Below are positions 8,511 to 16,784 of a DNA stretch of 64,000 nucleotides, piece by piece. This DNA is from Erythrobacter sp. UBA1916 (GTDB lineage: Bacteria > Pseudomonadota > Alphaproteobacteria > Sphingomonadales > Sphingomonadaceae), in NCBI GenBank assembly GCA_002337385.1, contig DDFY01000032.1, positions 62,001 through 126,000 of the forward strand, written 5' to 3'. A program made the translations under genes and the position numbers. The number at the start of each line of letters is the position of its first letter. The stretch's first letter is position 1. The notes beneath the pieces are model-generated. The model made no database searches. It was not told the origin of the DNA and was given only the letters and a program-made list of their open reading frames with translations.

Positions 8511-9851
8511 ATGAAGTCCTCCGCCGAGACGCCGCTCAAGCCGCTTTCTCCACGCGACAAGCGATTGTTGCGCGAGTGCGCCGAGGCCGTTCGTGAGGCC
8601 TTGGCCGGGAGTCGCTCCACCAGGCTGGAGCAGTTGTTCGAATACCTGCTGGAGAAGACGCTCGCGGGGGAGGTTCCCAGCGAGCAGCAGATCAATGCCG
8701 AAGCCTTTGCCAGTGAAGAGAACTCTTGCGGCAAGGACCCGAAGGTTCGGGTCTATGTCCACCGCCTGCGCAAGTTGCTCGATACCGTTTTCGATGATCC
8801 TGCTTCGGCAAGCCTGCAGATTCCGGTTGGCGAATACCGGTTGAGCGTGGAGGATGCTGCGGACGACCTTCCGGACACTGAGGAACCCGAAGAGATGGAA
8901 AAGGCGCCGCGTTTCGGATCGGCCAACTGGAAGTATCTGGCCTCCGCAATGGCGCTGGCACTTGTGGTCGTGGCTCTTTGCCTGTTGGTCCTATTTCGCG
9001 ATCGGGCGCCGTTGGCCGATACCGCGCTGTGGAGCCCGGTGGTCGAGACCGGCCGTCCGCTTACGATCGTGATGGGCGACTATTACGTGTTCAACCGGCT
9101 CGATACCCCGGGGACCGATCCCGCCAGCGGTCCGCGACTGGTGTGGGACCGGGCCGTGCCGACACGCGAAGACCTGACGATCCTGCAAGTGCTGGAGCCC
9201 GAGCGGGCGGACCAGCTCATCGATTACAACCAGCATTTCGTGACCGGTGGCACCATCGAGGCGGTGTCGACTGTGCGCAATGTCCTGTCGCGCCTGCCCG
9301 GTGCAGGGCGCCGGTCGGTGCAACTCATTTCCTTCTCGCAGCTCACGCCAGAGCAGCTGGTGTCCGACGATATCGTGTTTGTCGGCCAGTTCAGCGGGAT
9401 CGGCTCGCTGCTGCGCGATCCGCTGTTGCAGGCCTCGGGCTTTCGGTTCGGGCCGGATATCGAAGGTCTGATCGACAGCGATAGCGATAAACGGTTCGTG
9501 GCCGACAACATGGTGCTGACCGACGAGCGCACACCGCGCCGCGACTTCGCCTATGTCGCGAGCCTGCCCGGGCCCGCCGGAAATCGCCTCCTGATCGTGG
9601 CCGGCCTTGGCGATGCGGGCGTGAAGCAGGCGGCCGAACTGACGGCGAACGCGGAGCAACTTGATCGCCTGCCCACGGCGACCGACGAAACCGGAGATGC
9701 CTTCGAGGCGCTGTTTCGGGTGCGGACCGTGAAGAACGTCAATGTCGGGGCCTCGCTGCTGCTGTCACGCTCGCTCGCGGTTGACGACATCTGGGACAGC
9801 TCTGGCGATGTGCCAGCCTATCGCCCGATCACGCCGGACTGGCGGGAATAG
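8511..9851 (+). CDS. Membrane-anchored winged-helix regulator (446 aa)
   Basis: Residues 1-~115 form a DNA-binding region of the type found N-terminal to many alphaproteobacterial adenylate cyclase or TPR regulators. Signature segments are FEYLLEKTLAGEVPSEQQI, PKVRVYVHRLRKLLD and LQIPVGEYRLSV. One transmembrane helix follows (SAMALALVVVALCLLVLFR), then a ~280-residue C-terminal domain with DDIVFVGQFSGIGSLLRD and LLIVAGLGDAG. The architecture is ToxR/CadC-like: cytoplasmic DNA binding and external sensing. A close architectural paralog lies at 12629-13861. The ATG at 8511 was chosen because the longer frame has no ribosome site; none is clear here either. Confidence 0.7.
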   Translation: MKSSAETPLKPLSPRDKRLLRECAEAVREALAGSRSTRLEQLFEYLLEKTLAGEVPSEQQINAEAFASEENSCGKDPKVRVYVHRLRKLLDTVFDDPASASLQIPVGEYRLSVEDAADDLPDTEEPEEMEKAPRFGSANWKYLASAMALALVVVALCLLVLFRDRAPLADTALWSPVVETGRPLTIVMGDYYVFNRLDTPGTDPASGPRLVWDRAVPTREDLTILQVLEPERADQLIDYNQHFVTGGTIEAVSTVRNVLSRLPGAGRRSVQLISFSQLTPEQLVSDDIVFVGQFSGIGSLLRDPLLQASGFRFGPDIEGLIDSDSDKRFVADNMVLTDERTPRRDFAYVASLPGPAGNRLLIVAGLGDAGVKQAAELTANAEQLDRLPTATDETGDAFEALFRVRTVKNVNVGASLLLSRSLAVDDIWDSSGDVPAYRPITPDWRE

Positions 9852-9934
9852 CGCGCCAGTTGTCCGGCGATGTGCGCAGAATGGCCGGTAAGGCAATGGT
9901 TGCGCGAACAACAGGCGTGCAGCTTCGCCGGGTG

Positions 9935-11338
9935 ATGACATTTTCCCGCATACATTCGACCCTGCTGGGCGCAGCGCTCGCCATTGCCCCGGCGCAGGCC
10001 CATGCCGACGCGATTCAGGATATCGCCCAAGCCGAGCTTGCACGCAGCGGAGCGCCGGGCATGGCGCTGGCCGTGGTGCGTGACGGGCGGGTCGTTCGGG
10101 TCGAGGGTTTCGGTGAGGCTAATATCGAGCAGGGCGTCAGGGTCCATCCCGATACCGTGTTCAAGACCGGGGCCACCGGCATGCCATTCACGGCGGCGCT
10201 GATGATGCTCCTCGTCGAGGACGGCAAGGTCGCGCTTGATGCGCCGGTCAGCCAGTATCTTCCGGGGACGCCGGACAAGTGGGCGGGTGTGACGATCCGC
10301 AACCTGATCGAAAACACCTCGGGTTTGCCTGCCACCCCCAACGGGGACTTTCTGGCCGAATACACGCGGCAGGAAATGCTGGCCATTCTCGCCAGCCAGG
10401 ACATCAATTTCGCCCCCGGCACCCGATACCGCTTCAGCTATGCCAATTATGTCGTGCTGGGCCAGGTGATCGAGGAAGTGACCGGAGAGCACTGGACGGA
10501 GTTTGCCCGTCACCGCCTGTTCGAACCGCTTGGCATGCTGACTGCGCGCGGGATCGACGAACTGGCGATCATTCCCAACCGCGCTGCCGGATACGAAGTG
10601 CGCGATGGCGAACTGCGCAACGCCGCTTGGATTTCAGCGACCGCCAATTCGACCGCCGATGGCTCGCTCTACCTTTCCGCGCTCGACTTTGCGGCATGGG
10701 GGCAGGCGCTGTCGCAGCGCTTGCTGTTGGACGACGCGTCCTGGGATGAACTCGACCATGCCATCAGCATCGACGGTGGTGCGGCCTGTGCGGCCGTGCC
10801 GGGGTGGTTTACACAAGGCGCCGGGCGCGATCTGGCGAAGTGGCAGGCTGGCACCTGGCAGGGTTTTCAGACCTATGGGCTGACCTATCCGGAACACGAC
10901 CTGACGGTGTTCGTCATGGCCAACGGCGAGGCCGCCAATGCCAAGGACGTGGCCCGCCGCGTTGCCGCCACGTTTGACCCGTCATTGCCCTTGGCTGGGG
11001 CCGTGCCAATGGCAGGCGCTGACAGCGCCACCATCGCGCACGCCAGGCAGCTGGTGGAGGATATCGCGGCGGGAGCGGCAAAGCGGGCCGACTATGCCGA
11101 CTTCGCCGATCTGGACTTTCGCGAGCTGACCGAAATGTATGCGGCCATGCTGTCCGCTCTCGGCCCGATGGACGACTTTGCGCTTTACGAGAAGCGCGAG
11201 AGCTGCGCCGAAACCCAGTTTCTTTACCGGGCGCAATACGCTTCAAGCGTAACCGAAATTCGCATGGGGCTGGGCACAGACGGCAGGATCACCTCGCTTG
11301 AGATCGTGCCTATCGGAGACGTCTCCGAGCCGCTGTGA
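9935..11338 (+). CDS. Beta-lactamase-fold serine hydrolase homolog lacking SxxK (probable pseudoenzyme)
   Basis: 467 residues with a signal peptide (MTFSRIHSTLLGAALAIAPAQAHA). The fold is that of class C beta-lactamase/esterase proteins: GAPGMALAVVRDG, DTVFKTGATGMPFTAA, LIENTSGLPATP and YRFSYANYVVLGQVIEEVTG. Where the family has the nucleophile motif SxxK (F-x-x-G-S-x-x-K-x-F-T), this protein has Ala80 and Met83. Tyr169-x-Asn171 of the second motif is kept, and the third motif (HxG or KTG) is not recognisable (WQAGTWQGF). A ~110-residue C-terminal extension follows. It is likely a non-catalytic ligand binder or sensor partner. It follows the membrane regulator by about 80 bases. Confidence 0.75.
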   Translation: MTFSRIHSTLLGAALAIAPAQAHADAIQDIAQAELARSGAPGMALAVVRDGRVVRVEGFGEANIEQGVRVHPDTVFKTGATGMPFTAALMMLLVEDGKVALDAPVSQYLPGTPDKWAGVTIRNLIENTSGLPATPNGDFLAEYTRQEMLAILASQDINFAPGTRYRFSYANYVVLGQVIEEVTGEHWTEFARHRLFEPLGMLTARGIDELAIIPNRAAGYEVRDGELRNAAWISATANSTADGSLYLSALDFAAWGQALSQRLLLDDASWDELDHAISIDGGAACAAVPGWFTQGAGRDLAKWQAGTWQGFQTYGLTYPEHDLTVFVMANGEAANAKDVARRVAATFDPSLPLAGAVPMAGADSATIAHARQLVEDIAAGAAKRADYADFADLDFRELTEMYAAMLSALGPMDDFALYEKRESCAETQFLYRAQYASSVTEIRMGLGTDGRITSLEIVPIGDVSEPL

Positions 11339-11341
11339 GGA

Positions 11342-11755
11342 TCAGGCGCAAACCGGATCTTGTGTAAGCCGGGCGCGGATATCGTCGGGCCAGGGAACCG
11401 ACTTTTGTTCTGCAAGGCTCATGCAGACCAGCTTGCCGACAGCCTTTACGCGCTGGGTCTCGCCGCACGAAAAGATCGCCCTGTAGGTGCAACTGGTGCG
11501 CCCGACCTCGAGCACTTCGATGCGGATCGTCAGGATCTCGCCCAGCAGGGAAGGAGCCAGAAATTCCGCCTCCACCTTCACGCTCGGGACGCCAAGGCCG
11601 CGCTCGGCATGCAGCGAATGGAAATCGGCATTGAGGGCCTTGGCAAACCAGTCCTCGACTGCCGCGTTGAGCATTTCGAAATAGCGGGGATAGAACACGA
11701 TGCCCGCAGCATCGATGTGAGCGAACCGCACCTGGGCGGATGTTTCAAAGGTCAT
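11342..11755 (-). CDS. 4-hydroxybenzoyl-CoA thioesterase-family hot-dog protein
   Basis: 137 residues. The N-terminal signature VRFAHIDAAGIVFYPRYFEML matches the 4HBT/YbgC family. The catalytic Asp (Asp15) sits in H-x-D-x-A-G-I-V. These enzymes hydrolyse aryl-CoA or acyl-CoA thioesters in the cytoplasm. It lies 2 bases after the MarR gene at 11758-12279, so the two form an operon. The MarR protein probably senses the CoA ester or acid involved. It could counterbalance the CoA ligase or the oxidoreductase upstream in the window. Confidence 0.85.
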   Translation of the reverse strand: MTFETSAQVRFAHIDAAGIVFYPRYFEMLNAAVEDWFAKALNADFHSLHAERGLGVPSVKVEAEFLAPSLLGEILTIRIEVLEVGRTSCTYRAIFSCGETQRVKAVGKLVCMSLAEQKSVPWPDDIRARLTQDPVCA

Positions 11756-11757
11756 TC

Positions 11758-12279
11758 TTAGTGATTTCCGGAAATTGTCGCCCGAAGATTGCCAAGGGCG
11801 GCAACCAGCAAGGTCTTCTGTTCGTCGGGGACGCCATCAAGCAGGTCGGCGATCCAGGCATAGTGCGCATCGGCCAGCTCGAGGAAGCGAGCCTTTCCTG
11901 ACGGTGTCAGGCTTACGATGGCCGATCTGCGGTCCGATGGATTGACCTTGTAGGCAACATGGCCGCGCTCCTGCAGTTGGCGGACCACCACGGTCACGTT
12001 TCCGTTTGATACGAGCAAAGCCTTGGACAGCTCGCTCATGCGGAGACCCTCCGGCGCCGCATAGAGCGCGGCCAGCACATCGAAGCGCGGCAAGGTGGTG
12101 TTGAAGTCGTCTTCGAATTTGCGGCGCAGGAATTTCTCGCCCATCTTGGCGCAAGCGAGCAGCCTCACCCAGAGCCGCAAGTCGGTCGATCCGGCGCCTG
12201 CCGGAAGTTCCGCATCGGAATTCGATTGCATCGAAGGCACCTTGTCGCTGTTGTCCATCACCGGGTCTTTCATCGCCAA
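11758..12279 (-). CDS. MarR family transcriptional regulator (up to 173 aa)
   Basis: A third MarR protein. Seen: the helix-turn-helix LRMSELSKALLVSNGNVTVV and the wing KVNPSDRRSAIVSLTPSGKA with the DxRR motif. It resembles the regulator at 1219-1719 in layout. The start is uncertain: ATG at 12279 gives 173 residues, while an internal ATG 16 codons later has an AAGGTG-like site. It is co-transcribed with the thioesterase. A perfect TTTAAGCTTAAA palindrome lies about 295 bases upstream. Confidence 0.87.
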   Translation of the reverse strand: MAMKDPVMDNSDKVPSMQSNSDAELPAGAGSTDLRLWVRLLACAKMGEKFLRRKFEDDFNTTLPRFDVLAALYAAPEGLRMSELSKALLVSNGNVTVVVRQLQERGHVAYKVNPSDRRSAIVSLTPSGKARFLELADAHYAWIADLLDGVPDEQKTLLVAALGNLRATISGNH

Positions 12280-12573
12280 TCGGTCCGCGATGGAGCGCCG
12301 CAGCGGGGCTGCTCCTGCCCGAGGACACAGGGCAGCGATACGAATTGGCTATCGTCGCGGCCCGTGGCAGAGGAACGCAAGCTCCACAAGCGATCGCCAT
12401 GGTGTGAACGGTCGAGCATGCCGTGGTTGGCCCCTATGGCGCTGATCCCGTTTTTGGCCGATAGATTGGCCACGGTTTCGTTGGGGCGACGCAGTCTTGT
12501 CGATACCGCCGCGCAATACGTCGCCGGTCGTCCCCCCATATATGCAGCACACATAAGTCACCCTCTTTTGTGC

Positions 12574-12585
12574 TTTAAGCTTAAA
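12574..12585. promoter_or_regulatory. TTTAAGCTTAAA palindrome in a 349-base intergenic stretch
   Basis: The stretch 12280-12628, between the MarR gene and the second membrane-anchored regulator, has no convincing gene. It holds an AT-rich segment (12535-12600) with this perfect 12-bp palindrome. It may be a MarR operator or promoter element for the MarR-thioesterase operon; this is inference from symmetry alone. Confidence 0.35.
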
Positions 12586-12628
12586 ATAAAAAGCGCGGCA
12601 AGCCAAGTGCCTATGTGGATGGCAGGAA

Positions 12629-13861
12629 TCAGGTGAGCGGCCAGACCCCCACGAGCTGCCGGACGACAGGCTGGCCGGGGGTGGATTTCACGGTGAAAAG
12701 GGCTTCGAACATTCGCGTATCGCCCAGGTCTTCCTTTAGTTTCATCAGGGCGAGGGGGTCTCCCAGCAGGTCGGCCATGGCGGCGGTGCCGAGATCCCCC
12801 AGGCCCGCGAGAACGATCAGCCGCCGGCCTCCGGGCCCATTGCGCACTGCGATGAAGCCAACGTCCTCGATGCTTGATCCTCCGCCGGCCTTGTAAACGG
12901 TCGCTGGAAAGGCCTTGCCGCTCGTGTGATCTTCGAGGAGATTATATCGCGGCAAGGTGAAGCGCGATTGCGCAAACACCGATGACCTCAGTGGCCCCAA
13001 TTGCGACAGTCGCCCGACGAAAACGATGTCATGACGGTGCTGATCGTCGTCGCCGAGCTGCGATACCGGCATCATCGTGATCTGGGGAACGCTGCGGTCG
13101 GCCATCATCGTCCCTTGCACCTTCCACGCCGCTTCCACCGTCGCTGAGGGCGCGAAATGCAGATCGAAATCGAACAGGCGGTAAAAGTCCTCGGGATGGT
13201 CGGTGATGAATTTGCCAAGGTCCTCGCGGCTGGAAATGGCCGGATCGAGTATCATGCGTTCGACCCGGGTCTGGTCTTCGGTTTCGGCGAGGAACAGGCT
13301 GTCGCCCACTGCGATTACCGGGTCCGCCAGCGAGGTGCCCGCGCCGATAAGGGCATTGCGCTCGGACAGACTTGCGTTTGGCCGCGACAGCTCGATCGAC
13401 GAGAGCTGGAAGGCTGCAAACAGAAAGCCGCCGGTGACGATAAACAGCAGCCCGAGGCTGAGCGAGGGATTCGCGGTCAGCAGCCTGCGAAGCATGATGA
13501 GGATGGAGGGTGTCGGTTCCGGTTCCGGCACATCGACCAGGATAATTCGGTATTCGCCCTTGGGGATCTGAAGTCTGGGCCCGAATGAGCCAGCATAGAA
13601 CTGGTCGATTCGTTTGCGCAGCCGATGGACATAGACACGCACACCTGAATCGGACGATACATCGAGCATCGCATCAGGGCCGAACAGCTCGAGCGCGATT
13701 TCGACTTCCTTGGGAGAGCGCTCGTCGAGCGATCGCTCGACGAGGAAATCAAACAGAACCAGCTGGTTGGACGAACGCCCCTTCGCCAACTCCTTGCGGA
13801 AGCGGGCGGTCTCGGCCGCGAAATCTGACGATGTCTGGGCTTCTCCGGGGCCGGTGGTCAT
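12629..13861 (-). CDS. Membrane-anchored winged-helix regulator, paralog of 8511-9851 (410 aa)
   Basis: Same architecture as the protein at 8511-9851. The N-terminal DNA-binding region has FDFLVERSLDERSPKEVEIA, VRVYVHRLRKRIDQF and LQIPKGEYRIILVD. One transmembrane helix follows (about LSLGLLFIVTGGFLFAAF). The C-terminal sensor domain has HDIVFVGRLSQLGPLR and LIVLAGLGDLGTAAMADLLG, aligned with DIVFVGQFSGIGSLLR and LLIVAGLGDAG of the paralog. The ATG at 13861 is preferred over a longer frame to 13945; AAGGAG lies 13 bases upstream. It is divergent from the TonB receptor at 14147, a likely target. Confidence 0.7.
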   Translation of the reverse strand: MTTGPGEAQTSSDFAAETARFRKELAKGRSSNQLVLFDFLVERSLDERSPKEVEIALELFGPDAMLDVSSDSGVRVYVHRLRKRIDQFYAGSFGPRLQIPKGEYRIILVDVPEPEPTPSILIMLRRLLTANPSLSLGLLFIVTGGFLFAAFQLSSIELSRPNASLSERNALIGAGTSLADPVIAVGDSLFLAETEDQTRVERMILDPAISSREDLGKFITDHPEDFYRLFDFDLHFAPSATVEAAWKVQGTMMADRSVPQITMMPVSQLGDDDQHRHDIVFVGRLSQLGPLRSSVFAQSRFTLPRYNLLEDHTSGKAFPATVYKAGGGSSIEDVGFIAVRNGPGGRRLIVLAGLGDLGTAAMADLLGDPLALMKLKEDLGDTRMFEALFTVKSTPGQPVVRQLVGVWPLT

Positions 13862-13957
13862 CGGAAGACTCTTGCTCCTTATGCAGATTAGGTGCGGCGA
13901 TGGCCAAGGGTGCTGCGGGACGCTTACCCTGCGCCAAAAGGACACTTATGCGGCGAT

Positions 13958-13966
13958 ATTGCAACA
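13958..13966. promoter_or_regulatory. TGTTGCAAT motif between regulator and TonB receptor
   Basis: On the minus strand this reads TGTTGCAAT. It lies in the 285-base divergent region between the membrane-anchored regulator (13861, minus) and the TonB receptor (14147, plus). It belongs to the same TTGTTGCA-type family as the sites near 8.5, 24.9, 27.4 and 31.9 kb. Confidence 0.4.
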
Positions 13967-14146
13967 CTCACTCACATCAGCCGTCCCTTACCAGCCTTGC
14001 GGGCTTGCATTTGCTTTAACCTTGAAATATCTATTTGCATAGATCGGCACAGCAGAAGAAGGTCCCACGCCTTGGAACGGGTATAAGCCCGGCAAGGTGC
14101 GGTCTCTGGGGGAACTTGTCGGTTCTGACTCAAAGGGAGGTATACT

Positions 14147-16576
14147 TTGCGAAAGATTCACACCACGCTTCGTCCCGTGCTGGGCAAGGCTATGTTGCTT
14201 GCGGGGGGCGCGATGTTCGTGGCCGCTGTGCCGGCATCCGCACAAAGCAGTTCAACCAACAGCTCGACGGGAGCTGCTTCGGCTGCTGCCGATTCTGACA
14301 ATGCCGGCGAAATCGTCGTCACGGCCACGCGCAAGTCGACGTTGCTGAGCCGCACGCCGATCAGTGTCACGGCCAAGGGTCAGGAAGAGCTCGACGTACA
14401 AGGCGTCCGCTCGATCGCCGACATCGCCTCGATTACGCCCGGGGTGAGTTTCGGCCAGAGCGCCATCATCTACGGCACCGGTCAGACCATCATTTCGATC
14501 CGCGGGGTCGACTCGCAGTCGGGCATTCCCACGACCGGCATCTATATCGACGATACCCCCGTGCAGACCCGCGTCGGCGTCAGCCCGTCGCTCGGCAACG
14601 CTTATCCCCAGGTGTTCGATCTTGAGCGCGTGGAAGTGCTGCGCGGTCCGCAGGGCACGCTGTTTGGCAGCGGATCGGTGGGCGGCGCTATCCGCTTCAT
14701 CATGCCGGGGCCGAACTACGATAGCCTCAGCGTCTATGGCCGCACCGAGCTGGCCACGACCCGGCATGGCTCGGCCAGTTACGAGGCTGGCATTGCGGCC
14801 GGTGCGCCGCTGGTTGATGGCAAGATCGGCATGCGGGCCAGTGTCTGGTCGCGTCACGATGGTGGCTACATCGATCAGCTCGATCCCTACACGGACGAGC
14901 TGGTCCAGAAGGATACCGATTATACCGACGTTGTGTCGGCCCGCCTCGCGCTCGGCTTCCGGCTGAGCGACACGGTGACGCTGACGCCTTCGGTTTTCTT
15001 CCAGCGCCAGTACATCAACGACAACTCGCGCTTCGAACTTGCGGCATCTGACCTTGACGAAGGTGATCTGCGGCAGGGGCTCAACCAGCAGAACGAGCCC
15101 CACAACGATCGCTTCTTCCTTCCCGCGCTCAAGGCCGAAGTAGAGCTGGGCGGACTTTCGCTGGTTTCGGACACGTCCTATTTCAACCGCCGGACGCACA
15201 CCGAAAACGACGATTTCTCGCTGAGCTTCGTGTTTTCCGGTGGGTTGACCGAACTTCCCTTCCCGGCCGGCTTCGAGAACTACAGCCCGAGAACCTTCAG
15301 CAACACCAATCAGGAACTGTTCACGCAGGAACTGCGCATTCTGGATGACGATGACAGCGATCGGCTGACCTGGATTCTCGGCCTGTTTTACCAGAATTCG
15401 AAGGTGTCTGACGATTTCAAGGGCAGAGACGAACGTCTGCTCGACATCATCAATCTGGGCCAGGAAGCCATTGGCGAGCCCACTTTCGACAGCCTGACGG
15501 ACTCCTTCTTCGGAACCGAGCTTTACCAGGGGCTCTATTCGGTTGCCACGCGCAACGAGCACCACGACCAGCAGTATGCGGCCTACGGCCAGGCCGACTA
15601 CGAAATCGTCGAAGGGCTCAAGGCGACGGCCGGCCTGCGCTACACCATCGCCGACTACCAGTTCACGGGCTTCAATGCTGGCCCGGTGCTGGCGACCGAT
15701 GGGCAGACCGACACCGCCAATACGACTTCGAGGACGCTAACTCCGAAGTTTGGCCTGTCCTACCAGGCGAACCCCAGCAACCTGTTCTACGTCAATGCCA
15801 CCAAGGGTGTGCGTGGGCCGGGTGTGTCGCCGCCGGTGGGTGCAAACTGCATCGCTGACGCCGCCGCAATCGGGTTCGATCCGTTTGCCACGCTGAACGT
15901 GGAGCCGGATTCGATCTGGAGCTACGAGATCGGCAGCAAGAACCGGCTGTTCGGCGGCAAGCTCGCCATCGATGCTTCGGCCTATCGTATTGAATGGTCG
16001 AATGCGCAGACGCTGTTCGCGCTGCCGCAGTGTACGATTCAGACTGCCCTCAACCTGGGCGAGGCCAAGATCGACGGCTTCGATGTGGCCTTGGCGGCAC
16101 GGCCGTTCCCGGGCCTCAGCCTTGGTGCGTCGGTGGCCTATATCAATGCCCGCTTCACCACGGAAATTCCGGGGCCGAACGACACCGTCATCCGCAAGGC
16201 TGGGGAGCCGTTCCCGTTGGTGTCTCCGTGGACCGTGCAGGCGAATGCCGAATACACGCATCGTCTTGGCAGCGGTGAAGGCTATGCTCGTGCTGACTTC
16301 AGCTACTCCAGCAGGATCACGAAGCCCGTGGATGTCGACTCGCCTCTGGTCGATCCGACCTTGCCGCGTCCGCCGGCCACTTCGGTGCTGGATATCCGTG
16401 TCGGCCATCGCTTCCCGGTCGGCTCTACGGAAGTCGATGCCAGCCTGTTCATCAACAATGTGACGGACGAGCGGCCCTTGCTGGCGCTGTTCCACGAAAC
16501 GCCGGACTCGACCTTCTACCGTGCTGGCACGTTCCGTCCGCGCACGGCCGGCATTACGTTGACGGTTAGGCGCTGA
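14147..16576 (+). CDS. TonB-dependent receptor (809 aa, TTG start)
   Basis: An outer-membrane active transporter. Seen: a signal peptide (AMLLAGGAMFVAAVPASAQ), a TonB-box-like segment GEIVVTATRKS at about residues 49-59, and a plug with RVEVLRGPQGTLFGSGSVGG. A beta barrel follows, ending in alternating hydrophobic residues (RTAGITLTVRR). The start codon is TTG, supported by a strong AAAGGGAGG six bases upstream; no ATG is near. A strong terminator follows at 16610. The neighbouring regulator and downstream catabolic genes suggest uptake of the compound degraded by the island. Confidence 0.92.
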   Translation: MRKIHTTLRPVLGKAMLLAGGAMFVAAVPASAQSSSTNSSTGAASAAADSDNAGEIVVTATRKSTLLSRTPISVTAKGQEELDVQGVRSIADIASITPGVSFGQSAIIYGTGQTIISIRGVDSQSGIPTTGIYIDDTPVQTRVGVSPSLGNAYPQVFDLERVEVLRGPQGTLFGSGSVGGAIRFIMPGPNYDSLSVYGRTELATTRHGSASYEAGIAAGAPLVDGKIGMRASVWSRHDGGYIDQLDPYTDELVQKDTDYTDVVSARLALGFRLSDTVTLTPSVFFQRQYINDNSRFELAASDLDEGDLRQGLNQQNEPHNDRFFLPALKAEVELGGLSLVSDTSYFNRRTHTENDDFSLSFVFSGGLTELPFPAGFENYSPRTFSNTNQELFTQELRILDDDDSDRLTWILGLFYQNSKVSDDFKGRDERLLDIINLGQEAIGEPTFDSLTDSFFGTELYQGLYSVATRNEHHDQQYAAYGQADYEIVEGLKATAGLRYTIADYQFTGFNAGPVLATDGQTDTANTTSRTLTPKFGLSYQANPSNLFYVNATKGVRGPGVSPPVGANCIADAAAIGFDPFATLNVEPDSIWSYEIGSKNRLFGGKLAIDASAYRIEWSNAQTLFALPQCTIQTALNLGEAKIDGFDVALAARPFPGLSLGASVAYINARFTTEIPGPNDTVIRKAGEPFPLVSPWTVQANAEYTHRLGSGEGYARADFSYSSRITKPVDVDSPLVDPTLPRPPATSVLDIRVGHRFPVGSTEVDASLFINNVTDERPLLALFHETPDSTFYRAGTFRPRTAGITLTVRR

Positions 16577-16609
16577 CCCGGCGCGCAAGCGACCGAACTC
16601 AAGAGCTTC

Positions 16610-16644
16610 CGGCCCCGCGAGCATTCGTGCTTGCGGGGCCGTTT
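16610..16644 (+). terminator. Rho-independent terminator after the TonB receptor
   Basis: CGGCCCCGCGAGCA and TGCTTGCGGGGCCG form a 14-bp stem with one G-T wobble and a TTCG tetraloop, followed by GTTTG. It lies 34 bases after the receptor stop and ends that transcript. Confidence 0.8.
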
Positions 16645-16784
16645 GCCTTATGGGGCACCGTCGGAGGTACGATGGCCCAGTTTGCCAACCATCTGACCGC
16701 TCCTGTAATAACCACTCGCCCCGGCTCGATTACGCTACACATGCGCTTCCGCCACATCAGGCGATGCATTTTGGGGTTCTTGCC

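Noticed and set aside
12280..12628. Possible small genes in the 349-base gap after the MarR gene
   Set aside because: Short open frames here have no ribosome site or conserved features; the region looks like promoter DNA.
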